DNA from: Streptomyces aureocirculatus
GTDB taxonomy: Bacteria > Actinomycetota > Actinomycetes > Streptomycetales > Streptomycetaceae
Direction: 5' to 3'
DNA: 35,884 nt
NCBI RefSeq assembly: GCF_000720475.1
Contig: NZ_JOAP01000063.1
Span: forward strand, 1 to 35,884
The notes beneath the pieces are model-generated. The model made no database searches. It saw only the letters and a list, made by a program, of their open reading frames with translations, and was not told where the DNA came from. The position numbers and the translations under genes are program-made. Below are positions 1 to 6,890 of this stretch, piece by piece. Within the stretch, counting starts at the first letter, position 1; each line of letters begins with the position of its first letter.

Positions 1-960
1 GCACCAAGCACACCGCAGGAAGTTCCCCCTCGGGGGGTCTGCCACGGCAGGCAGAGGGCCGCCGGGGGGCGGAAAACACCCCCCGGTGACGACACCGCAA
101 CCTTCCCGCCGCTACGCGGCGTCGCCCCACCCGCCCACCCGTTGCTGCCGCACCAGGCGCACCGCAGGAAGCTCCCCTCCGGGGCCCAGCGCGACGGGCG
201 GACGGGCGGGGCGAAGCCGCCGCGCAGCAGCAATGGGGGCGGCCGGGGACTACTGACCCTCAAGGCGTGCCTGCCCGCGCCCCGGGGCCTACCCCAACGG
301 CCGGGCGGGTGGGGTAGAACCACCGCACAGCGGCGGTAGCGGAAGCCAACACGGCCGGTCGCCTGGGCCTACCCGGAGGCGGCCCCCACCCGGGGCCCAC
401 TACAACGACCAGGCAGGCGGGGCGAAGCCGCCCCGCAGCAGCGACGGGGGTGGCAGGGTACTGCTGGCCCTCAAGGCGTGCCTGTCCGTGCCCCGCGGCC
501 TACCCCAACGAACGGGCGGGCGGGCGGGGCAAAACCCGCCGCGCAGCGGCGATGGGGGTCGCCGGGGACTGCTGGCCGCCCCTGCGTGCCTGCCCGCACC
601 TCGGGGCCTACAGCAACGGGCGGGCGGGTGGGGCAAAACCCGCCCGCGCAGCGGCGGCGCCAGAAGCCGGGACCGCTACCCGCCTGGACGCGCCCGCCCC
701 GCCCCGGGGGCCCACCGCACCCGAAGGCGGGCAGGCGACGCTGCCGCACAGCAGCGGGGGGAAAGCCGAGACGGCTGGCCATCCAGGCGTGCCTGCCCCA
801 GCCCCGGGGCCTACAGCAACGGGCGGGCGGATGGGATAAACCCGCCGCACAGCGACGGCGCCCGAAGCCGGGACCACTACCCGCCTGGACGCACCCACCC
901 CACCCCGGGGGCCCACCGCAACGAACGCCCCGGCGGAGCCCGACGGGGGTGCGCGTTCGG
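1..960. repeat. GC-rich degenerate tandem repeat region, no gene seen
   Basis: This stretch is made of diverged copies of a GC-rich unit. The word GCGTGCCTG recurs at 265, 476, 584 and 787, and a GGCGGGGCGAAGCCGC / GGCGGGGCAAAACCCGC word recurs near 210, 420, 525, 630 and 830, so the spacing is about 105 bp or multiples of it. All six frames stay open for long distances only because stop codons are rare at this composition. The translations are Pro/Arg/Gly/Ala-rich with no recognisable domain and no ribosome binding site. I regard it as non-coding spacer DNA; a related but different repeat ends the window. Confidence 0.6.
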
Positions 961-981
961 GGAATTGACGGTGCGCGGCCA

Positions 982-1010
982 TTGACGGCACCCCCGCCCA
1001 CAACTACAAA
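982..1010 (+). promoter_or_regulatory. Candidate promoter of the GH16 gene
   Basis: A TTGACG -35 element (982-987) is followed after 17 nt by TACAAA (1005-1010) as a -10 element. Transcription would start near 1017, inside the palindrome at 1014-1029. A second ATTGACGG word lies 17 bp upstream at 964-971. Seen by eye only. Confidence 0.5.
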
Positions 1011-1013
1011 ACC

Positions 1014-1029
1014 CTGAGAGCGCTCTCAG
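1014..1029. promoter_or_regulatory. Perfect 16-bp palindrome, LacI-family-type operator
   Basis: CTGAGAGCGCTCTCAG is perfectly self-complementary and has the central GAGCGCTC of the Streptomyces CebR cellulose-utilisation operator (TGGGAGCGCTCCCA) with two symmetric changes. It overlaps the predicted transcription start of the GH16 glucanase, so a bound LacI-family repressor would block that gene. No lacI gene lies in the window, so the regulator would act from elsewhere. Confidence 0.65.
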
Positions 1030-1069
1030 CGAAGATCCCGCACCCCACACTCCCCCACGGAGGTGCCCC

Positions 1070-2488
1070 ATGGGCACGAGACGCACCACCCCCCTGCTCG
1101 CCGGGCTCGCCGCCGCAGGCCTGTGCGCCGCCCTGCTGAGCCCCGCCGAGGCCCAGGGCGACGTGCCGCCGGCCCCCAACTGGACCCTGCAGTGGAGCGA
1201 CGACTTCAACGGCCCCGCCCGCTCGCTCCCCTCGGCCGCGAACTGGCAGATCGACACCGGCCACAACTACCCCGGCGGCCCCGCGAACTGGGGCACCGGC
1301 GAGGTCCAGAACTACACCTCGTCCCCCGACAACCTGAGCCTGGACGGCAGCGGCAACCTCCGCATCACCCCGCTCCGCGACGGCGCGGGAAACTGGACCT
1401 CGGCCCGCGTCGAGACCAAGCGCGCCGACTTCAAGGCCCCGGCGAACGGCACCCTCGCCATCGAGGGCCGCATCCAGATGCCGAACGTCACCGGCGAGCA
1501 GGCGCTCGGCTACTGGCCCGCCTTCTGGGCGGTCGGCGCGCCCTACCGCGGCAACTACTGGAACTGGCCGGGCATCGGCGAGTTCGACGTCATGGAGAAC
1601 GTCAACGGGATCAACTCCGTGTGGGGTGTGCTGCACTGCGGCGTGAACCCGGGCGGCCCGTGCAACGAGACCAACGGCATCGGGGCGAGCCGCGCCTGCC
1701 CGGGCGCCTCGTGCCAGTCCGCCTTCCACACGTACCGCTTCGAATGGGACCGCGCCGCGAGCCCGAACGTCCTTCGCTGGTACGTCGACGGGCAGCTTTA
1801 CCACAGCGTCGACCAGAACCGGGTGGGCGCCGAGGCGTGGCACAACATGACCAGCCACGCGGGCTACTTCATCCTTCTGAACGTGGCCATGGGCGGCGCG
1901 TTCCCCGACGGTGTGGCGGGCCGGCCGACACCGGTCGCGGCCACCGTGCCCGGCCGTTCGATGGCCGTGGACTACGTGGCGGTGTGGACCCGCGGCGGCG
2001 GGGGCGGCGACCCCGGCACTCCCTCCGCGCTGCACCTGCGCCAGGGCGGCACCCTCGGCCCCGCGACCGGTTCCGCGTCCACCACCACGCTGGCATCGGC
2101 GGGCGGCGCCAACCACGACGGCACGCCGCACACCCCGGCGACCTTCACGGCGACCGGCGTCGACGGCACGTACAACGGCGGTTCGACGGAGTTCGACCTG
2201 CTGGCCGACGCGGGCACGGCTGTCGGCAACGGGCAGCAGGTGCGGGTCAGTTACGACCGTACGGGTGACGGCTCCTGGGAGCGCACGGAGACGTACCGGT
2301 ACTTCGCGACCGACCCGGTGCCGGGGTACGAGCGCTACACCCAGGCCAGGGGCCTCGGATCGGCCACCGGGTCGCACGGCACGATGACCGGCGGCACGGT
2401 CCGCGTCGAGGTGTGGAACGCCATCGGAAACGCCCCCAGCACGATCGGCACCGGCAACCAGTCGGTGGTACGGATTCCCTTCGGCTGA
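1070..2488 (+). CDS. Secreted GH16 family endo-beta-glucanase with C-terminal accessory domain
   Basis: A 472-residue secreted glycoside hydrolase of family 16, probably cleaving beta-1,3 or mixed-linkage beta-glucans outside the cell. Residues 1-28 form a signal peptide ending AEA. The catalytic domain spans roughly 35-310 and carries the retaining GH16 signature EFDVME, with E171 as nucleophile, D173 as helper and E176 as acid/base. A Gly-rich linker near 311-316 leads to a C-terminal beta-rich domain of about 150 residues (317-472), probably carbohydrate binding, whose family I could not name. The ATG is supported by GGAGG at 1059-1063. The palindrome at 1014-1029 suggests induction by an oligosaccharide through a LacI-type repressor. 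The GH16 call is firm; the exact glucan is inferred. Confidence 0.92.
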   Translation: MGTRRTTPLLAGLAAAGLCAALLSPAEAQGDVPPAPNWTLQWSDDFNGPARSLPSAANWQIDTGHNYPGGPANWGTGEVQNYTSSPDNLSLDGSGNLRITPLRDGAGNWTSARVETKRADFKAPANGTLAIEGRIQMPNVTGEQALGYWPAFWAVGAPYRGNYWNWPGIGEFDVMENVNGINSVWGVLHCGVNPGGPCNETNGIGASRACPGASCQSAFHTYRFEWDRAASPNVLRWYVDGQLYHSVDQNRVGAEAWHNMTSHAGYFILLNVAMGGAFPDGVAGRPTPVAATVPGRSMAVDYVAVWTRGGGGGDPGTPSALHLRQGGTLGPATGSASTTTLASAGGANHDGTPHTPATFTATGVDGTYNGGSTEFDLLADAGTAVGNGQQVRVSYDRTGDGSWERTETYRYFATDPVPGYERYTQARGLGSATGSHGTMTGGTVRVEVWNAIGNAPSTIGTGNQSVVRIPFG

Positions 2489-2516
2489 CACTTCGCGAGA
2501 GGCCCGCAGGGCTCAG

Positions 2517-2568
2517 CACACAACACACCGCACGCCGCACACAGCACGCCGCACACAACACACCGCAC
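2517..2568. repeat. CA-rich direct repeat downstream of the GH16 gene
   Basis: CACACAACACACCGCAC occurs twice (2517-2533 and 2552-2568, 35 bp apart) within a C/A-rich low-complexity tract between the GH16 stop and a hairpin. Its base composition is unlike its surroundings, and I see no coding potential. Confidence 0.6.
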
Positions 2569-2577
2569 ACAGCACGC

Positions 2578-2606
2578 AGGGCGCCGTCGCGGTACGACGG
2601 CGCCCT
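2578..2606. terminator. Hairpin terminator between GH16 and MFS genes
   Basis: A perfect 12-bp stem (2578-2589 with 2595-2606) closes a 5-nt CGGTA loop. It lies between two convergent genes and can act in both directions. There is no T-run, which is usual for streptomycete terminators. Confidence 0.7.
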
Positions 2607-2612
2607 GGCGGC

Positions 2613-2638
2613 TCTGCTCAGCTCATCTGCTCAGCTCA
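2613..2638. repeat. 13-bp perfect tandem duplication
   Basis: TCTGCTCAGCTCA is present twice head to tail (2613-2625 and 2626-2638), ending two bases before the stop codon of the minus-strand MFS gene. It is probably a replication-slippage product. Confidence 0.6.
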
Positions 2639-2640
2639 CC

Positions 2641-4353
2641 TCAGCGCTGGGACACCGGCGCCTTTTCGGCGCCGGACGCGTCCGCGGGCGCGGGCGCATC
2701 CGCCTCCGCCTCCGCGGACGCCGCCGACCCTGCCTTGCCCTTGCGCGGCAGCAGCAGCGCGACAAGGACCGTACCCACGCCGAGGACCACCGCGCCCACC
2801 AGGCTCGTGTGCGCCACGGCGTCGGAGAACGACGTGCCCACGGCGTGCCGCATCTGCTCGGCGCCCTGGGCGAGTTCGCCCGCCTGGGCCTTGAGTTCGG
2901 CTGCCTTCTGGGGCGTGGTGCCCGGGGCCGCCGCGCGTTCGGCGAGCTGCTTGGCCTGCTCGCCGATGGCCTGCGCCACGCCGCCGCCCGCGCCGACGGA
3001 GTCCTGCGCCTGCTCGAGGGCGGATGCCGGGAGCTTGCTGCCCGCCGTCTCGTCGGCGAGGCCGGAGGAGTACGAGCTGGCGAGGACCGAGCCGAGGACC
3101 GCGATGCCGAGGGAGCCGCCGAGCTCAAGCGAGGTGTCGTTGACGGCGCCGCCGACACCGAGCTCGGACTCCGGGAAGGCACCCATGATCGCGTCCGTGC
3201 AGGGCGAGACGGCGAAGCCCAGGGACAGGCCGAGGATGATCAGGGACGGAACGAAGTCCCCGTACGAGGACGTGGCGGAGACCTGCGTGAGCAGCGCGAG
3301 CGCCGTCGTACCGCCGACCATGCCAGCCGTCACCATGACCTTCGCGCCGAGCCGCGGCGTGAGCACACCGGTGAGGGCGGAGCCGACGAACACGGCACCG
3401 GCCAGCGGCAGCATCCGTACGCCCGTCTCCAGCGGGTCGTACTGAAGGACGAACTGGAGGTGCTGGGTCAGGTAGTAGAAGGCGCCGAACACGGCCACGA
3501 AGAACAGGGCGACGGCGAGGTTCGAGCCGGAGAAGCCGCGCTGGGTGAACTTCCGTACGTCGAGGACCGGACGCGGATGCCGCAGCTCCCAGCCGACGAA
3601 CAGGACGAGGCCCACCCCGGCGATCACCGCGGCGGTCACCGCGCTCGCGCCCCAGCCGAAGCTCGGACCTTCGATGATCATGTAGATCAGCGCACCGACC
3701 CAGACGACGGAGAGCAGCCCGCCGACGTAGTCGATCCGGCCCGCGTCCGCCGCCTTGGAAGGCGGTACGAGGATGAAGGCGCCGATGATCGCCAGTACCG
3801 CCACGGGGATGTTGATGAGGAACGTCGACGCCCAGCCGTAGTCCCTCAGGAGCGCGCCGGCGATCAGCGGTCCGGCCGCGATCGCGATGCCGGAGGTCGC
3901 CGCCCACAGCGTGATCGCCTTGGCCCGCTCCGCGCGGGGGAACGTCGCGGCGAGCAGCGAGAGCGTCGCGGGCATGATCATGGCGGCGCCCACGCCCATC
4001 ACCGCACGGGAGGCGATGACGGCCGACGAGCTGTCGGACAGGGCGCCGGCGGCCGCGCCCGCGCTGAGGACGACGAGCCCGAGCACGAGCGCGCCCCGGC
4101 GGCTGTACTTGTCGCCGATCGCGCCGAGCAGCAGCATCAGCGCGGCGTACGGGACGGTGTAGGCGTCGATGACCCACTGCAGGTCGGAGCTGGACAGATC
4201 GAGGTCGCGGGTCATGTCGGGCGCGGCCACGGTGAGCGCGGTGTTGGTCATGACCGCGATCAGCAGGCTCAGGCACAGGACGAGCAGCGCCCACCAGCGG
4301 CGGGCATAGGGCCGGTCCATCCGCTCGACCGGCTCCTTGATCAGCAAAGGCAT
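2641..4353 (-). CDS. MFS drug exporter, DHA2 (EmrB/QacA-like) 14-TM family
   Basis: A 570-residue membrane transporter that probably exports a toxic small molecule using the proton gradient. Membrane helices begin near residue 20. Motif A is visible as GAIGDKYSRRG (about 77-87) and the antiporter motif C region as GIAIAAGPLIAG (about 155-166). The last two helices are separated by an unusually long Gln/Ala/Glu-rich hydrophilic loop of about 85 residues, followed by an acidic Ala-rich cytoplasmic tail. I chose the ATG at 4353 because a GGGGG run precedes it by 9 nt; an ATG nine bases upstream (4362) is nearly as good. It is divergent from a TetR gene with shared palindromes between them, the classic layout of a drug pump under local TetR repression. 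The substrate is unknown. Confidence 0.9.
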   Translation of the reverse strand: MPLLIKEPVERMDRPYARRWWALLVLCLSLLIAVMTNTALTVAAPDMTRDLDLSSSDLQWVIDAYTVPYAALMLLLGAIGDKYSRRGALVLGLVVLSAGAAAGALSDSSSAVIASRAVMGVGAAMIMPATLSLLAATFPRAERAKAITLWAATSGIAIAAGPLIAGALLRDYGWASTFLINIPVAVLAIIGAFILVPPSKAADAGRIDYVGGLLSVVWVGALIYMIIEGPSFGWGASAVTAAVIAGVGLVLFVGWELRHPRPVLDVRKFTQRGFSGSNLAVALFFVAVFGAFYYLTQHLQFVLQYDPLETGVRMLPLAGAVFVGSALTGVLTPRLGAKVMVTAGMVGGTTALALLTQVSATSSYGDFVPSLIILGLSLGFAVSPCTDAIMGAFPESELGVGGAVNDTSLELGGSLGIAVLGSVLASSYSSGLADETAGSKLPASALEQAQDSVGAGGGVAQAIGEQAKQLAERAAAPGTTPQKAAELKAQAGELAQGAEQMRHAVGTSFSDAVAHTSLVGAVVLGVGTVLVALLLPRKGKAGSAASAEAEADAPAPADASGAEKAPVSQR

Positions 4354-4406
4354 CGAGTCCATCCCCCAGGAAGTCTTCGGGCGCGGGCAGGTCCCCGCAC
4401 AGCGTC

Positions 4407-4482
4407 TTGCACAGCGCTGTGCAATTACACGACAGTGTGCAATGTAGTCGAAGACAGGCGATCTTGCACATCGCTGTGCAAG
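4407..4482. promoter_or_regulatory. Three TTGCACA-type palindromic operators in the MFS/TetR divergent promoter
   Basis: Site 1 (4407-4424) is the perfect 18-bp palindrome TTGCACAGCGCTGTGCAA. Site 3 (4463-4482) has perfect 8-bp arms, CTTGCACA and TGTGCAAG, around TCGC. Site 2 (4424-4443) is a weaker version, ATTACAC-6-GTGCAAT, with one arm mismatch. Site centres are 18 and 39 bp apart. They sit between the divergent MFS and TetR starts, so the TetR protein most likely binds here to repress the pump and itself. Confidence 0.85.
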
Positions 4483-4509
4483 TTCTGGAGGGGGCGGCAC
4501 AATGTCGCC

Positions 4510-5208
4510 ATGAGCCGTACGAAGCCGACGCCGCCGAACGCCGCGTCAGCCGTCTCCGCCGCGTCAGCCGTCTCCCCCGTGCCTGCGGCCTCCGCCGCCT
4601 CGGCCCGCGCCGACGCCAACCGGCGCCGCATCCTCGACGTCGCCTTCGCCGAGCTGACCCGGGACCCGGACGCGTCCATGGACCAGATCGCGCGCGCCGC
4701 GGGAGTCGTCCGCCGGACCGTGTACGGCCACTTCCCGAACCGGGAGGCGCTGGTGACGGCGATCCTCGACGAGGCCGTGACGGCGGTGACGGCCGCGCAC
4801 GCGGCGGGTTACGAGGGCGTCGACGACCCCCCGCGCGCCATCGCCAGCGCGATGCTCGCCGTCTGGGACGTCACCGACCGCTACCGCCTGCTGCTCTCGC
4901 TCGCGCAGCGCGCGGTCACGATGGAGGGCATCCGCGAACGCCTCGCCCCCGTCCACGCGACGGGCACCCAGATGCTCCAACGCGCCCTGGACGAGGGCCG
5001 TTTCACCACCTCGCTGCCCGCTCGGGCCCTCGTGTACGTCCTGGAGAACATCATGTTCGGCCTGATGGAGGCCGTGAACGACGGTGTGCTCGGCACGGAG
5101 GAGGCGGGGCGGGCCGCCGCCGTCACGTTCCTGACCGGCGCGGGCCTGCCCGCCCAGGAGGCGGCCACCCTGGTCTCCGAAGTAGCGTCGACCAAGGCCG
5201 CCCCTTAA
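4510..5208 (+). CDS. TetR family transcriptional repressor
   Basis: A 232-residue regulator. An Ala/Ser/Pro-rich N-terminal tail of about 33 residues precedes the TetR DNA-binding domain (about 37-85), in which MDQIARAAGVVRRTVYGHF at 57-75 is the helix-turn-helix. The remainder is a helical ligand-binding and dimerisation domain. The tail is partly the product of an 18-bp tandem duplication at 4540-4575. The ATG at 4510 is the first in-frame ATG after the operators, but the nearest GGAGGGGG (4486-4493) is farther away than ideal, so the start is slightly uncertain. It is divergent from the DHA2 exporter, which it most likely represses until an exported compound binds. Confidence 0.9.
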   Translation: MSRTKPTPPNAASAVSAASAVSPVPAASAASARADANRRRILDVAFAELTRDPDASMDQIARAAGVVRRTVYGHFPNREALVTAILDEAVTAVTAAHAAGYEGVDDPPRAIASAMLAVWDVTDRYRLLLSLAQRAVTMEGIRERLAPVHATGTQMLQRALDEGRFTTSLPARALVYVLENIMFGLMEAVNDGVLGTEEAGRAAAVTFLTGAGLPAQEAATLVSEVASTKAAP

Positions 5209-5323
5209 GGGGCGCGGGGAACTGCGCGACCAGCCACAAAAAAGCCGCAGCCGCGTCTGCCCAGTGACCCGGCAGACGCGCCTGCGGCTTTTCCCGGGCT
5301 GAGCGCGCAGTTCCCCGCGCCCC
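5209..5323. terminator. Nested inverted repeat, bidirectional terminator and dispersed Streptomyces repeat
   Basis: The outer arms GGGGCGCGGGGAACTGCGCG (5209-5228) and its exact reverse complement (5304-5323) match 20 of 20. Inside lies a second hairpin, AAAAGCCGCAG (5240-5250) with CTGCGGCTTTT (5282-5292), continued by CGCGTCTGCC (5252-5261) with GGCAGACGCG (5271-5280). The A-run and T-run flanking the inner stem fit a terminator working in both directions. From memory, the outer arm resembles a sequence found between many Streptomyces genes. It starts immediately after the TetR stop codon. Confidence 0.8.
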
Positions 5324-5407
5324 TCACGGGGCCCTGCTGCGCGGAAGGTGACGTCCTATCAATCAGGCCATGTAGTCGTCCGCGTTCCCCGCGTGCTGTT
5401 TTGTCGC

Positions 5408-6877
5408 ATGTGTTCGGGGGCGGACGTCGCGCACACCACCCAGTCCCCGGACCACCCGGCACCTCCCCGTCCGAAGATGGCCTTGGCGGCCCGGATCGCT
5501 CTCCTGGTGGTGCTGGTCGCCGAGCTCATGGACATCCTCGACCAGTCGGTCGTTCTGACCGCGCTGCCCTCGATCCAGGAGTCGACCGGCGCCGGACCGG
5601 CCGCATTGCAGTGGCTGACCACCGGCTATTCACTGCCCGTCGCCGTCGGGCTGATCACCGGCGGGCGCCTGGGCGACCTCTACGGCAGGCGCAGGCTTGT
5701 CCTCATCGGCACCGTGGTGTTCACCACGGCCTCGCTGCTGTGCGGCCTCGCGGCCGGACCGGGCGTGCTGATCGGCGCCCGCGCCCTCCAGGGCGTGGGA
5801 GTGGCACTGATGATCCCGCAGGTCCTGGCCACCCTCCATGTCACCTTCGAGGGGCAGAACCGCAGTAGAGCGTACGGTCTGTACGGGGCGGTCCTCTCGA
5901 TCGCCAACGTCCTGGGCCCGGTGCTTGGCGGCCTGCTCACCGAGGCCGACCTGTTCGGGCTGTCCTGGCGGCCGATCTTCCTGGTCAACGTGCCCGTCGG
6001 CCTCGCCGTGATCCTCCTGGGACGCAAGTTCATCCCCGAGTCGACCGCCCGGAAGGCGGACCGGCCCGACCTGACCGGCTTGGCGTTGTCCGCACTGGCC
6101 ATCGTCCTGATCATCTTCCCCCTCACCGAGGGGCACCTCCATCACTGGCCGCTGTGGTGCTTCGCCCTGCTCGCCGCAGGTCTCCTCACGCTGGCTGCTT
6201 TCCTGCGCCACCAGCAGCGCAAGCAGGACAACGCACCCCTCGTGCCCCTGTCCCTCTTCCAGGGGCGGCAGTTCACCGGCGGTACGGCCGCGCAGTTGAT
6301 GCACGGACTGCTGTGCGGGCTGTTCTTCATGACCTGGACCCTCTACCTCCAGCGCGGGCTGGGCATGAGCGCCGTCCACGCGGCCCTGGCCTTCGTGCTG
6401 CTCTCCTTCGGAGAGCTGGCCGGTGCGACGATCGCGGCGAAGAGCGCCGGGCGCTTCGCCCGCCGCCTTCCCCAGACCGGAGCCCTCATCACGATCGCTG
6501 CGATGGCCGGCTACGGGCTCCAGGCCGCCGCGGGCCAGGCGGACCTGACCCTGCTGGGGATGACCACCCCGGTGGTACTGATCGGGTTCGGCCTCGGCAT
6601 GGTCAGCGGCCCGCTCGCCGACATGTCGCTGGCCAGGGTTCCGCACGAGGACGCCGGCGTCAGCTCGGGCCTGTTCAACACCGCCATGCACCTGGGCATC
6701 GCGCTGGGCACCGCGCTGACCGCCCTGGTGTACTTTGCCACCACCGACGGCTCGCCCGACGCCGGACTCAACCGCGACGCGTTCATCACCGTGCTGTGGT
6801 GGGTCGGCGGCCTCCTCGCCCTGATGTGGGCCCTGATGTTCTGCCTGCCCAAGCACCCGAACAGCCATAACGACTGA
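5408..6877 (+). CDS. MFS transporter, DHA2-like drug exporter
   Basis: An inner-membrane proton-driven exporter of about 489 residues and probably 14 helices, substrate unknown. Motif A is clear as GGRLGDLYGRRR, and a motif C-like GPVLGG follows helix 5. The loop WRPIFLVNVPVG before helix 6 is typical of DHA2 proteins. The start is uncertain: GTG 5348, ATG 5408 and ATG 5477 are all in frame and none has a good ribosome binding site. The ATG at 5477 begins just before the first membrane helix and may be the true start. It has no adjacent regulator of its own: the inverted repeat at 5209-5323 separates it from the TetR gene, and it converges with the next gene over a 13-nt gap. Confidence 0.85.
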   Translation: MCSGADVAHTTQSPDHPAPPRPKMALAARIALLVVLVAELMDILDQSVVLTALPSIQESTGAGPAALQWLTTGYSLPVAVGLITGGRLGDLYGRRRLVLIGTVVFTTASLLCGLAAGPGVLIGARALQGVGVALMIPQVLATLHVTFEGQNRSRAYGLYGAVLSIANVLGPVLGGLLTEADLFGLSWRPIFLVNVPVGLAVILLGRKFIPESTARKADRPDLTGLALSALAIVLIIFPLTEGHLHHWPLWCFALLAAGLLTLAAFLRHQQRKQDNAPLVPLSLFQGRQFTGGTAAQLMHGLLCGLFFMTWTLYLQRGLGMSAVHAALAFVLLSFGELAGATIAAKSAGRFARRLPQTGALITIAAMAGYGLQAAAGQADLTLLGMTTPVVLIGFGLGMVSGPLADMSLARVPHEDAGVSSGLFNTAMHLGIALGTALTALVYFATTDGSPDAGLNRDAFITVLWWVGGLLALMWALMFCLPKHPNSHND

Positions 6878-6890
6878 GCCCGCCGGGGCT

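Noticed and set aside
142..1017. Several open frames of 65-179 residues in the left repeat region
   Set aside because: They overlap each other in all frames, have no ribosome binding sites, and show only repeat-coded low-complexity sequence.
1004..2491. 495-residue minus-strand open frame opposite the GH16 gene
   Set aside because: It is a shadow of the GC-rich codon pattern: Arg/Val/Gly-rich, no domain, and the plus-strand gene has a signal peptide and catalytic motif.
2641..6877. Biosynthetic gene cluster around the two MFS exporters
   Set aside because: There are no biosynthetic enzymes nearby; the two pumps are separated by a terminator and look like independent resistance genes.
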